Of a DNA stretch of 64,000 nt, positions 52,168 to 61,719 are shown piece by piece. Numbering within the stretch: position 1 is the first letter of the stretch; every line of letters begins with the position of its first letter. Source of the stretch: Bacteroidota bacterium (GTDB lineage Bacteria > Bacteroidota > Bacteroidia > Bacteroidales > UBA12481); contig JABHCC010000117.1 in NCBI GenBank assembly GCA_018669475.1, positions 1 to 64,000 of the forward strand, read 5' to 3'. The notes below the pieces were generated by a model. The model searched no databases. It was not told the DNA's origin and worked only from the letters and a program-made list of their open reading frames with translations. The position numbers were made by a program, and so were the translations under genes.

Positions 52168-53032
52168 TGCCTTGCCTTATGTCGTTATCCGAATCCTCGG
52201 GATAGGATTATATGTGCGGGTTACGACCACCTTACATTCCGCAAGGACTTCTATAATCGTATTTACATCTATCGCAACTATAGGAATGGCTACTGTGTTG
52301 GTTGGGATATTTACCGAACCGGATGTGCGTATTTGGTGGTGGTTGGCTGCAATTGTTTTTGATATGCTTGCCGGACTTGTTGCCGGGCGTCTTGAGGGTT
52401 AGTCGGTACATCCAAAACATTTTGCAGAGCGACACGGTTTGATCATTATAATAGCTCTTGGAGAATCATTGATTGTTGCAGCAAGTGCTATAGCCACTCA
52501 GGGAATAACTACGGAGCTAATTATTGTGGGTGGATTGACTTTATTAATTACCTGTCTTCTTTAGTGGAGTTATTTTGCCTGGATTATAGAATATCTTGAA
52601 GATTATTTTTCTCAAAAATCCGGAGGGGATCAAAATGCTATGGCAAGAGATGTGTATAGCTTAATGCACTTTCCAATTGTAGCCGGTATAATTGGTATTG
52701 CCGTTGGATTTGAAATAATCTTATCCCATCCACATGATCTTCTGACTGTCCCTTTAGCTGCGGCAGTAGGTGGGGGATTTGTACTATTTATTGGATTTAC
52801 CGGTGCAGCAGTATTCAGGTCAAGCGGACTGTTCCTTGTTCCCCGAACCGCTATTCTTATTTTAACGTGTATAGGTGTAGTTTTTTCTGTTGGACACCCA
52901 CCTCAATTAATACTATGTGTGCTATCCGCAAGCCTGGCCCTGCTGATTATCATTGAATGGAAAAAGTGTCGTCACTTTTATCTGAATATAGTTAAGGACA
53001 GGAGAACAATCATATTAATACGTAGAATTTAA
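52157..53032 (+). pseudogene. LtrA (low temperature requirement A) family pseudogene
   Basis: A single frame of 292 codons encodes most of an LtrA membrane protein (PKHFAERHGLIIIIALGES, ARDVYSLMHFPIVAGIIG, GGGFVLFIGFTGAAVFR) but has two TAG stops, at 52400-52402 and 52562-52564. Each falls where the family has a conserved tryptophan (before the HPxHFxERHG block and in the LWW motif), so each is a TGG to TAG change. The N-terminal helices are missing, cut off at the junction with the kinase fragment. Confidence 0.88.
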
Positions 53033-53219
53033 AGCAAATGATCTTGAAAAAATTAAGAAGTTTTATACTAACTCTTTTGATTGGACTTTTACAGATTTGG
53101 TAGATGTTAAACCAATAGGAGCTGAAGCGCATATTGATTCATCAATAGGTCCATCTATTGACTCGGTTGGATTGGAAAGAGCAGCGCATGTGTTCGCTTT
53201 GCCAGAGCTGAATGTGTAG
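53022..53219 (+). pseudogene. VOC/glyoxalase-like N-terminal fragment fused to unknown remnant
   Basis: A 65-codon frame. The first 26 codons (VEFKANDLEKIKKFYTNSFD, WTFTDL) match the first beta-alpha unit of VOC (glyoxalase/bleomycin resistance) proteins. The following part (AHIDSSIGPSIDSVGLERAA) does not fit that fold and looks like a fragment of another gene. There is no start codon; it ends at TAG 53217-53219. Confidence 0.5.
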
Positions 53220-53552
53220 TACCAGCATTGCCCATTTACAATAAAGGGAAGATTAGAGTTAATAAAAGGATTGAGGACTTTTTAATCCATTTTAGCCGTA
53301 TATTATTGCTAATTAACATAAAGTAAAGGTGTTTTTGTTCTTGAAAACTGCCTTAGGTTTTGTTTTTTAATAAACTTATCAAAAATTCAAATAAAAGGTT
53401 AACTCCAAACTGAATGGACATCTGAATGTTAGAGTGCTCCCACTCTTTGATATGATCAAACCATCTCTTATCTTTAGGCTACACTGGGGGATTACTATTG
53501 ACAAAAAACAGAATGTTTATGGTAATAGATATTTTTATTCAAATCCTTTGAT
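53220..53552. other. Gene-free stretch before the PAS kinase
   Basis: 333 bp. A short frame near its start (VVPALPIYNKGKIRVNKRIE) has protein-like composition but no start and no recognised family. No repeat tract, tRNA or clear promoter was seen. Confidence 0.4.
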
Positions 53553-56045
53553 ATGATGAGTTATTCAGATCTTACAAAAGAAGAGTTGATTGCTATAGTT
53601 GAGAAACTTGAACGAGAGAGAAAAGATCTTAGAGATAGACCAGAATTAACTTTTGAGCAAGCTGCTGTGGGTATAGCGTTTGTTTCAGGCAAAGGGGAAA
53701 TCATAAAGGTCAATAATAAATTCGCACAATTATTTGGCACTGACCCTGTAGATATGATTTCCAGTAATGTAAATGATATAAGCCATCCAGATGATCCAAA
53801 TATAGATAATAGTGAAGTACGTAAAGTTTGGACAGGAGAATTGGATGAGTTGGAAATAAAAAAGAGATATATCAAAAAAGATAAATCTGTATTTTGGGCT
53901 AACCTTACATTATCCCTTGCAAAGTCTGCTAAAAATGAACCAAATTATTTTATTGCTGTTTTGCAAGATATCACGGAAAAGAAATCTGCCGAAGATAATT
54001 TTTTTAAAGAAAGACAGTTCACTGATAAATTAATAAATAGCCTGCCAGGGATTTTTTATTTGTACTCAATTGATGGCAATGAAACTCAATTAATAAAATG
54101 GAATAAGAATCATGAGAAAGTAACTGGCTATTCAACAGAAGAATTAAGGGGGATGACAGTTTTTGATTTTTTCTCCAAAAAAGAATCTCCAGCAATAAGA
54201 GCCGCTTTAAATAATATAATAAAGAAAGGGAAGGTTGCTATAGAAGCTAATCTCAAGCTAAAAAGCGGTGAACTAATTCCTCATTATTTCGAAGGACATT
54301 TGTTATCAGATATTGATGAATATTTCTTTTTAGGAGTTGGCTTGGATATTTCAGAGCAGTATAAAGCCCAGAAAGTACTCAGGAAAAGTGAAGAAAAATA
54401 TGCTGCTGTGGTTGAAAACAGTAACGATGGTATTGTTATACATAAAGCAGGTAGGGTTATTTATGTGAATCCTATTGTTGAGAAGGAATTGGGTTATGAT
54501 CCAAAAGAAGTCATTGGAAAAGACTTGACGGATTTTATAGCTCCTGAATACCAAAAAATTGTTGCACAAAGGGTTATGGATCGACTTTTGGGTAAATCAG
54601 TACCCAAAATTACAATTGTTGATTTGGTACGAAAAGATACAAGCCGACTGTCAGTAGAATTAAACACTTCCTTAATTAAATATGAAGGGGAGAAAGCATT
54701 TCTGGTTACCATACGTGATATTACTGAAAGAAAAATTGCCGAAAGCAAACTAAGGGAAAGTGAATCTAAATTAAAGGAGGCACAAGAGATAGCAAAAATT
54801 GGGCATTGGGTTTTAGATCTTGTCGAAAATTCATTAGAGTGGTCTGATGAGGTATACCGGATATTTGGATTAAAACCACAGGGATTCAAAGCTACTTATG
54901 AAGCTTTTCTCGACAACATTCATCCTGACGACAGAGATATGACTAATGAAGCTTATAGCGACTCTCTGGTTAACAAGAAACCTTATGAAATAGTGCATAG
55001 GCTAAAACTGAAGGATGGAACTATCAAATATGTTATTGAAAAATGTGAAAGCACATTTGATAAAAATGGCGAACCGCTCCGTTCTGTTGGGACTGTGCAG
55101 GATATCACAAAACAAATAGAATTTGAAAATAAACTAAAAGCGAGTGAAGAGAAATTCAGACGCATATTTGAAACAACTCAAGATGGTTATTTGCTTGCTG
55201 ATATTGAAGGCAATTTAGGTTCTGCAAATCCTTCAGCTATTAGAATTCTGGGATATAATAATGAGGAAGAGTTAATTGGCAAATCCTTAGGTCGTGATAT
55301 TTATACAGACGATAAACAAAGAGAAAAGACCTTAAAAGAGTTATTTATCAATGATAAGGTTCTCAATAGAGAGCTAATATTTAGGAAAAAAAATAAGGAT
55401 GAAATATATGTAGAGTGTAATATTCAGGCAATTAGAAATACTCAAGGTGAAGTTATTGCAACAGAAGGTACCTTCAGAGATATTACTAAGCGTAAACTGG
55501 CAGAAGAAGAATTAAAAAAATATCAAAACAATCTTGAAGGACTTGTTAAAGAAAGAACCATAGAGCTGGAAAAATCTCATAAAGAAAATTTAAAACTATC
55601 TAAAGCTATTGATCACAGTTATGCTACAGTGGTGATTACTGATAAGGATGGAAATATTGAATATGTAAATCCAAATTTCACCAGAACTACCGGATATTCA
55701 GCTGATGAAGCAATGAATCAGAATCCAAGAATCCTGAAATCCAACCAAATGTCACAATCACATTATAAAGAAATGTGGGATACAATACTGGCGGGCGAAA
55801 TATGGAAGGGTGATTTTATAAACAAAAAGAAAAATGGAGACATCTATTGGGAAAGTGCTATAATCTCCCCTTTTTATAATGAAAAAAATGAAATTACTCA
55901 TTTTGTGGCGGTTAAAGAGGACATAACCAAAAGAAAAAGAGCCGAAGAAGAACTTGAACTATTTAAAACTTTTCCGATTCATCAACTGAAGGATTTGGCA
56001 TGGCTGATCTGGATGGTAATATTCTTTATCAAAATAATGCATTAA
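53553..56045 (+). CDS. Multi-PAS sensor protein, 5' part of a frameshifted hybrid histidine kinase
   Basis: An 830-residue product consisting of a short coiled segment (ELIAIVEKLERERKDL) and about six PAS/PAC domains: roughly 30-150, 155-275, 280-400, 405-530, 535-660 and 695-810, each ending in a DIT(E/K)RK-type linker. There is no kinase domain. After FKTF (codon ending 55973) the frame departs from the repeating PAS pattern; the next PAS domain continues in another reading frame. One missing base there separates this ORF from the kinase ORF starting at 56000. As it stands it would be a truncated sensor; with one base restored it is the N-terminal half of a protein of about 1,650 residues. 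Confidence 0.8.
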   Translation: MMSYSDLTKEELIAIVEKLERERKDLRDRPELTFEQAAVGIAFVSGKGEIIKVNNKFAQLFGTDPVDMISSNVNDISHPDDPNIDNSEVRKVWTGELDELEIKKRYIKKDKSVFWANLTLSLAKSAKNEPNYFIAVLQDITEKKSAEDNFFKERQFTDKLINSLPGIFYLYSIDGNETQLIKWNKNHEKVTGYSTEELRGMTVFDFFSKKESPAIRAALNNIIKKGKVAIEANLKLKSGELIPHYFEGHLLSDIDEYFFLGVGLDISEQYKAQKVLRKSEEKYAAVVENSNDGIVIHKAGRVIYVNPIVEKELGYDPKEVIGKDLTDFIAPEYQKIVAQRVMDRLLGKSVPKITIVDLVRKDTSRLSVELNTSLIKYEGEKAFLVTIRDITERKIAESKLRESESKLKEAQEIAKIGHWVLDLVENSLEWSDEVYRIFGLKPQGFKATYEAFLDNIHPDDRDMTNEAYSDSLVNKKPYEIVHRLKLKDGTIKYVIEKCESTFDKNGEPLRSVGTVQDITKQIEFENKLKASEEKFRRIFETTQDGYLLADIEGNLGSANPSAIRILGYNNEEELIGKSLGRDIYTDDKQREKTLKELFINDKVLNRELIFRKKNKDEIYVECNIQAIRNTQGEVIATEGTFRDITKRKLAEEELKKYQNNLEGLVKERTIELEKSHKENLKLSKAIDHSYATVVITDKDGNIEYVNPNFTRTTGYSADEAMNQNPRILKSNQMSQSHYKEMWDTILAGEIWKGDFINKKKNGDIYWESAIISPFYNEKNEITHFVAVKEDITKRKRAEEELELFKTFPIHQLKDLAWLIWMVIFFIKIMH

Positions 56046-58516
56046 ATAATTTGCTTGAAGAAAATGAAACGCCAGTTGGGGAAAGTCTCTTAAAAAACTA
56101 TTCTAAAGAAAACCAGGAATTATTTAGTGGTATAATCAAACAATTAATTGAAACAAGTCATTGGAAAGGAGAAATAGAAGTTCTTAGTAAGAATGGCAAT
56201 GCTGTTCTTACCCTACAAACTTTCTTTCTGATAAAAGATTCAAATGGTAATCCATCACAAATAGCAGCAGTAATCACAGATATTACTGAACAAAAAAAAG
56301 CAGAAGAGGAACTCGAATCGTTTAAAATGTTTGCTGATGGTTCTGGTGAGGGATTTGGTATGGCTGATTTAGATTCCAATATTCTATACATGAATAGAAG
56401 ATTACTTGAATTATGTGAGCTTAATGAAGTTAGTCCAGAGGATAGTTTTCTAAGATTCTACACAAAAGATTCCATCGATGCTATTAATAATATTGTCATG
56501 CCGGAACTAAAATCCAAGGGGCAATGGCAGGGAGAACTGGAATTTCTGACAGCGAATAATAATCTTTTAATAACTTACCACAATTTCTTCCTGATTAAAG
56601 ATGAAAATGGACAACCATACAGAATGGCAGCCTTAGTTATGGATATGACAGATAGAAAAAGATCAGAAGAAGAGTTAAGAACATTTAAACGATTTGCAGA
56701 ATCATCCAATGAAGGAATTGGAATAGCTGATATGAAATCCAATATCCTTTATATGAATAAGAGACTTCTTGAATTTGCTGAAATTAAGAATGTATCTGAA
56801 CATGTATCTTTTTTTAAATATTATCAGGGTAAAGACAGGGAGATCATAACAAAATTGATATTACCCGCTCTTAACACCAAAGGTCAATGGCAAGGGGAAA
56901 TTGATTTTACTTCAGTAGAAGGAAAGCTTACACCTACCTATCACAATTTTTTTGTGATTAATGATGAAAATGGAAAACCCTATAGAATTGCAACTATAAT
57001 TACTGATATTACGCAAACCAAGAAAATTGAATCGGAACTTAAGAAATCAAAAGAACAGGCAGAAGAAGCTAACAGATTAAAAAGTACATTTTTATCCAAT
57101 ATGAGTCATGAGATTCGTACTCCGATGAATGCTATTTTGGGATTTTCTGAAATTTTATCAAAAGGCTTAAAAGACCGATCTCAATTAGATTATCTTTCTT
57201 CAATACAAAGCAGTGGTAAAACTCTATTGCAATTAATAAATGATATCCTGGATTTGAGCAAGATTGAATCAGGGAAACTGGATTTTAGTTATCAGCCTGC
57301 CAATATCCAGAATCTCATACAGGAAACAATAAATATGTTAAAGGTAAAATCTGATGAAAAAGATCTGCAAATAAACACAGTGATCTCAAAAGACTTACCA
57401 GGAATATTAAATATTGATGAGTTGCGTATAAAACAAGTTTTGATAAACCTTATAAGCAACGCTATAAAATTCACTGATAAAGGATATATCGAAGTTGAAA
57501 TTGGATGCCTGAATAAGAAGAAAGAACATCTTGATTTGTTTATTAAAGTAGAAGATACCGGCATAGGTATATCTAAAACAAATCATCAGAAAATCTTTCA
57601 GGCATTTGATCAAATCGAAGGAAAGGATAGTAAGAGATTTGAAGGAACCGGATTAGGACTTGCCATTACAAGACACCTTGTTACAATAATGAATGGAACA
57701 ATTGAGTTGGAAAGTGTAATTGGTAAAGGCAGTATTTTCACTATTGTATTGAACAAAGTAAAGTATAATGAAGCTGATGTTGAGTTTGAAGATAGTATTG
57801 ACTTTGATCCTGATTCACTTGAATTTGAAGAATCAAGCGTATTGATTGTTGATGATATAAAAACCAACAGAGATGTATTAATAGGGTATCTAAGTAGTTA
57901 TAACATCAAAATTATTGAAGCTGAAAATGGAAAAGAAGCTTTAACAGCAATAGAAAAATACAAACCTGATTTAGTATTTCTTGATTTACGAATGCCTGTG
58001 ATGGACGGTTATGAAGCACATAAGACGATCATGAAAAATCCCAAATGGTCACAAATTCCGATCATTGCAATTACAGCCTCCGCATTTGACAAAGATGAGA
58101 GAAAAATAATTGCTTTAGGATTCAGTGGTTACATTCGTAAACCGGCAAGCTTAAACGAAATCCTGAGCTGTTTAATGAAACACCTGAAACATACTGCTGA
58201 AGTCAAACATGAAGAAATTGCAGCAGAAGTCATCTTTGAGTTAATTGATAAACTGGATGAAGTTTTATTGGAAATTGACAAAAAAGCTATGCCTGTGTGG
58301 GAAGGAATAATGAAAATCAGAAAAATGAAAGATGTGCTTCTTTTGTCAGAACTTATAGTAGAAATTGGAAAAAAATATAACGCAGAATCATTAATAGATT
58401 ACGGGAATGAATTACATCTAGCAACTCAATCGTTCAATATCGATAAAGAATTGAAATTGATCCAACAATTTCCTGATTTTGTTAAAAAATTAAATTCTTC
58501 AAGCAATGGAAGATGA
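56000..58516 (+). CDS. PAS-histidine kinase-receiver, 3' part of the frameshifted hybrid kinase
   Basis: An 838-residue frame whose ATG lies inside a PAS domain that really begins near 55974. Three PAS domains follow (each with ADLDxNILYMN-like cores, clearly tandem duplicates, to about residue 340). Then come HisKA with FLSNMSHEIRTPMNAILGFS (phospho-His), HATPase with NLISNAIKF, DTGIGIS and GTGLGLAITRHL, and a receiver domain with LVFLDLRMPVMDGYE (phospho-Asp). A C-terminal helical segment resembles a phosphotransfer or signalling tail. The next kinase gene starts 11 nt before its end. Confidence 0.85.
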   Translation: MADLDGNILYQNNALNNLLEENETPVGESLLKNYSKENQELFSGIIKQLIETSHWKGEIEVLSKNGNAVLTLQTFFLIKDSNGNPSQIAAVITDITEQKKAEEELESFKMFADGSGEGFGMADLDSNILYMNRRLLELCELNEVSPEDSFLRFYTKDSIDAINNIVMPELKSKGQWQGELEFLTANNNLLITYHNFFLIKDENGQPYRMAALVMDMTDRKRSEEELRTFKRFAESSNEGIGIADMKSNILYMNKRLLEFAEIKNVSEHVSFFKYYQGKDREIITKLILPALNTKGQWQGEIDFTSVEGKLTPTYHNFFVINDENGKPYRIATIITDITQTKKIESELKKSKEQAEEANRLKSTFLSNMSHEIRTPMNAILGFSEILSKGLKDRSQLDYLSSIQSSGKTLLQLINDILDLSKIESGKLDFSYQPANIQNLIQETINMLKVKSDEKDLQINTVISKDLPGILNIDELRIKQVLINLISNAIKFTDKGYIEVEIGCLNKKKEHLDLFIKVEDTGIGISKTNHQKIFQAFDQIEGKDSKRFEGTGLGLAITRHLVTIMNGTIELESVIGKGSIFTIVLNKVKYNEADVEFEDSIDFDPDSLEFEESSVLIVDDIKTNRDVLIGYLSSYNIKIIEAENGKEALTAIEKYKPDLVFLDLRMPVMDGYEAHKTIMKNPKWSQIPIIAITASAFDKDERKIIALGFSGYIRKPASLNEILSCLMKHLKHTAEVKHEEIAAEVIFELIDKLDEVLLEIDKKAMPVWEGIMKIRKMKDVLLLSELIVEIGKKYNAESLIDYGNELHLATQSFNIDKELKLIQQFPDFVKKLNSSSNGR

Positions 58517-59645
58517 AAAATATAAGATCCTGGTCGTGGACGACATTTCCAAAAACGTTCAGTTATTGGCTAATTTGCTTTCCGAAAAAGGCTATAGTGT
58601 TGAATTTGCATTAAACGGACCTGATGCCATACGGTTGGTTTCTTCTGAAAATTTCGACCTTATTCTGTTAGATATTATGATGCCGGGAATGGATGGTTAT
58701 GAGGTTTGCAAAACAATTAAAAAGGATGAAAGGATTAAAGAAATACCCATCATTTTTCTAACTGCCAAAACAGATATTGAAAGCATTGAAAAAGCATTTG
58801 AATCTGGGGGAATAGATTATGTCAGCAAACCGTTCAATACTAATGAATTATTAGCTCGAGTTAAAACACATGTTGAGCTTAAAAGAAATAAAGACAGGCT
58901 GATAGGAGTTAATAAATGGCTGGAAGAAGAAGTTTTAGCCAGAACCGAAGAGCTTGTCGATGCCAAAGAAAGGGCAGAGGAGTCAGATCGATTAAAATCG
59001 GAATTTCTTGCTTCAATGAGCCATGAAATCAGAACTCCCTTAAACTCCATAGTAGGTTTTTCTGGCCTGATTGCAGAAAGTGCTGCGGATACTGAATGCA
59101 AGGGGTTTTCAGAGATTATCAACCGGCAGAACGAATTGCTTTTGAAAATCATAGATGATATAATTGATTTAGCAAAAGTTGAATCTGGAAAACTTGAAAT
59201 CATTGTAAAAGAATTTGAGCTTAATGAATTTGTAAACAATATGTTTCAAACGTTTAGACGGGAATGTCAACCTTACGTTAAGCTGATTCCAAAAGTAGCT
59301 TTTGACAGATTTATCGTGAATACAGATCCGGATCGACTTAAACAAATTTTCTCAAACTTAATGTCCAATTCAATAAAGTTCACAGAAAAAGGACAAATTG
59401 AAATTGGGTACACCCTTGATAAACAAAACAAAGTAATCTTTCATGTATCCGATACTGGGATTGGAATCCCTGAGGATAAATGTGACATAATATTTGGTCG
59501 ATTTGCTAAGCTCGATAAGTTTACCCAGGGAACTGGTCTTGGACTAGCAATTGTAAAGAACATCATCGAAGGCATGGAAGGAAAAATATGGATGGAATCT
59601 GAAATTGGAAAAGGATCAACTTTCTATTTTAGTTTACCTGTGTGA
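58506..59645 (+). CDS. Receiver-histidine kinase hybrid protein
   Basis: A 379-residue protein with an N-terminal receiver (ILVVDDISKN; phospho-Asp in LILLDIMMPGMDGYE; lysine in DYVSKPF) and, after a coiled coil (EEVLARTEELVDAKERAEE), HisKA (FLASMSHEIRTPLNSIVGFS) and HATPase (NLMSNSIKF, DTGIGIPE, GTGLGLAIVKNI). There is no output domain, so it relays phosphate. The 11-nt overlap with the PAS kinase shows they were one unit; the receiver here is a likely target of that kinase. Confidence 0.92.
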   Translation: MEDEKYKILVVDDISKNVQLLANLLSEKGYSVEFALNGPDAIRLVSSENFDLILLDIMMPGMDGYEVCKTIKKDERIKEIPIIFLTAKTDIESIEKAFESGGIDYVSKPFNTNELLARVKTHVELKRNKDRLIGVNKWLEEEVLARTEELVDAKERAEESDRLKSEFLASMSHEIRTPLNSIVGFSGLIAESAADTECKGFSEIINRQNELLLKIIDDIIDLAKVESGKLEIIVKEFELNEFVNNMFQTFRRECQPYVKLIPKVAFDRFIVNTDPDRLKQIFSNLMSNSIKFTEKGQIEIGYTLDKQNKVIFHVSDTGIGIPEDKCDIIFGRFAKLDKFTQGTGLGLAIVKNIIEGMEGKIWMESEIGKGSTFYFSLPV

Positions 59646-59686
59646 ATTCAGCAAATGCCGGACAGTTCTTAGGTTAAAATTACTAA

Positions 59687-60055
59687 CTGGTTTTTCATGA
59701 AACATTTCCCGATCACCATGTTCAAATAGGTTTAAAAAAAGAAATCGGTGATTTATATCCAATTGTAAAGATTATGTCTTTTACCAGTTATGTTGAAGGT
59801 TGGGCAAGATATTGTGAGCAATTTGCTGAAGAAATGGCTATAAACCTATATTACAGAAGTATTACCATGCCAGCTCAACTTGCATCTTATAATGTTGGCG
59901 GTGAAGAAATTAAAGCACTTATAAGTATTGCAGAAAAAGAATTGGGCGATAAATTTGATATCAGGGAATTTCATAAAAGAATATTAGAAAATGGTGCAAT
60001 CCCCCTTATTGCACTTCGAACTGTTATTAATCAATGGATTGAAGAGAAGAACTAA
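59687..60055 (+). pseudogene. DUF885 peptidase-like C-terminal fragment
   Basis: The frame begins after an in-frame TAA (59684-59686). It encodes FHETFPDHHVQIG (a changed form of the HExxPGHH motif, with Asp for Gly), SFTSYVEGWARYCEQFAEEM, then, after an apparent internal deletion, TMPAQLASYNVGGEEI, KELGDKFDIREFHKRILENG and INQWIEEKN. Full-length DUF885 proteins have about 550-600 residues; here about 120 remain. A 93-residue ORF from ATG 59774 is only its tail. Confidence 0.8.
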
Positions 60056-60252
60056 CACCCCCGGCAACACAAGATTTAACAATGATGTAAAATTCCCGAA
60101 CAGGTAACGACTGATATAGTGACGTTTAATGACATTTTGCTCCTTTTTGAAATAACACTTTGTCATTAATGTTCGTTGGTTCACAAGTACCCCTCATACA
60201 GAATAGTGTGGTCTTCATATATACTTTGGTCAACTCAAAAAAGGACGAGACA

Positions 60253-60276
60253 ACTAACCGAATAACCGAATAACCG
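60253..60276. repeat. Octamer tract ATAACCGA
   Basis: Three 8-bp units (CTAACCGA, ATAACCGA, ATAACCGT) lie in the 299-bp gap between the DUF885 fragment and the small unknown gene, related to the GAGTAACC octamers at 17884 and 60661. Nothing else was recognised in this gap. Confidence 0.75.
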
Positions 60277-60354
60277 TATTTGGAGAGAACAACTCTTTAT
60301 TATAGCTTTGCTAATACTTAGCCAGAAACCCTTTTCAAGCTAATAATCCTTTGT

Positions 60355-60657
60355 ATGGTTAACAATCATAAAAATCGAATTCATTTTTACAAATCCTTGC
60401 ATGGAAGTGGTTTGCGATATTCAGGGATGACCAATAGAAAAGGAAAAATAATCGGTAAACGGAATAAATATGGCCTGTTCGGACGGAAAGTCTATTACAT
60501 AGATGTCCGTTTTGATCAAAAGTATAACTATCATGGACATGATCAATTTGAATATCCGGTTGATTCTGATTTATTCGAAGATGTGATCATCGGAGCCTTT
60601 GTAAGAGGTGAATTCGAACAAATCCCAGATGGCCTAAGACCATTATTCCTATACTAA
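60355..60657 (+). CDS. Small hypothetical protein
   Basis: A 100-residue basic/aromatic protein (IHFYKSLHGSGLRYSGM, GRKVYYIDVRFDQKYNYHGH, DLFEDVIIGAFVRGEFEQIP). There is no signal peptide, helix-turn-helix or known motif. The composition is coding-like, and the stop is followed at once by an octamer repeat tract, as for other real genes in this window. The family is unknown. Confidence 0.6.
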   Translation: MVNNHKNRIHFYKSLHGSGLRYSGMTNRKGKIIGKRNKYGLFGRKVYYIDVRFDQKYNYHGHDQFEYPVDSDLFEDVIIGAFVRGEFEQIPDGLRPLFLY

Positions 60658-60686
60658 ACCGAGTAACAGAGTAACAGAGTAACCGA
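60655..60686. repeat. Octamer tract GAGTAACA starting at a stop codon
   Basis: TAA (stop, 60655-60657), ACC, then GAGTAACA, GAGTAACA, GAGTAACC (60661-60684). It fills the gap between the small hypothetical gene and the convergent proline racemase-like gene. Confidence 0.9.
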
Positions 60687-60690
60687 TCCC

Positions 60691-61719
60691 TCACCCCTTC
60701 GGCCATGTATCAGTCAATCGATACCCCTGCGGCCAGGGATCATCGGGGTCAAGCATGATCTGATGAGTGCCCGTTACCCATGCCCCGCCACGAACGCTTG
60801 GAGTAATGGCCAGGTTCTCTCCGATCATGGTTTCGGTAATAATCGAGCATTCGAATTTTGATCCTATTATGGATTCAGCAATATATGTGTCACCGACCTT
60901 CATTTGTGCCTTTGCATGCATAACAGCCATTCTGGCTGAGCATCCGGTACCAGTGGGGCAGCGATCGAGTTTTCCCGGATCAATGACAACTGTATTCCTT
61001 CCGCAAAAAGCTCCGTTAATCAGCTGAACGGGTTTGGTGAACTGGCAGAAAGAGATTCCTTCCCAGCCTGAATCACCGGGATGAACGAATCCAATCTGTT
61101 CATTTGCCGCTCTGGTAATCCTGATTCCTGTGTCGGCTAATTCTTTGGCCTCATCCGGGAGGATATCAAAACCTAGCGCCTCAGCATCAACAATAACGAA
61201 ACTGTCTCCTCCATAGGCAGTATCTACGATTAGCGTTCCCAATCCTTCAACTTCAAGGTTTACACCTAGTTTATCAGCAAAAGAAGGAACGTTCTGGATT
61301 TGTATACTCTTTGCTTTACCGTTTTCACAATAGGCTTTCACTGCAACCAGGCCACCCGGAGCTTCAAGGAAGAAATTAGTCTCTGGTTCGTGCATTTCCA
61401 CTAAACCTGTATCCAGAAGTACGGTAGATACACATATGGAATTTGATCCGGACATTGGAGGTGTATGCTCAGGTTCCATGATGATGAAACCGTATTGCGC
61501 TTTTGGATTGATGGCGGGAACCAGCAGGTTAATATGCTTGAAAACGCCTCCACGGGGCTCATTTAGTACGAAATTTCTTAAGGTCTTATCCCGATCGATC
61601 CATCTCGACTGCTCCCATATAGTGTCTCCGGGAGGTACCGGAACTCCACCTACAATTACATTGCCTACTTCTCCTTCGGCATGGCATGAAACCATATGAA
61701 TGACTTTGCTCGATCTCAT
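60691..61719 (-). CDS. Proline racemase / hydroxyproline epimerase family protein
   Basis: A 342-residue protein of the PLP-independent racemase fold. [19 protein letters not shown] and NEPRGG open it. The first catalytic position is [11 protein letters not shown], with Ser where proline racemase has Cys; the second, [14 protein letters not shown], keeps candidate cysteines, with threonine at the usual CGTGT position. [10 protein letters not shown] and [13 protein letters not shown] are further family blocks. The altered active site suggests a dehydratase or an uncharacterised subfamily rather than classic proline racemase. Its ATG overlaps the esterase stop (ATGA). Confidence 0.82.
   Translation of the reverse strand: MRSSKVIHMVSCHAEGEVGNVIVGGVPVPPGDTIWEQSRWIDRDKTLRNFVLNEPRGGVFKHINLLVPAINPKAQYGFIIMEPEHTPPMSGSNSICVSTVLLDTGLVEMHEPETNFFLEAPGGLVAVKAYCENGKAKSIQIQNVPSFADKLGVNLEVEGLGTLIVDTAYGGDSFVIVDAEALGFDILPDEAKELADTGIRITRAANEQIGFVHPGDSGWEGISFCQFTKPVQLINGAFCGRNTVVIDPGKLDRCPTGTGCSARMAVMHAKAQMKVGDTYIAESIIGSKFECSIITETMIGENLAITPSVRGGAWVTGTHQIMLDPDDPWPQGYRLTDTWPKG

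Noticed and set aside
55960..55985. Programmed -1 frameshift in the PAS kinase
   Set aside because: The site ACTTTTCC is not a standard slippery heptamer and no strong downstream hairpin was seen; a mutation or sequencing error is simpler, though not excluded.
59774..60055. Independent 93-residue gene
   Set aside because: It is the tail of a DUF885 protein whose frame continues upstream to a degraded HExxPxHH motif and an in-frame stop.
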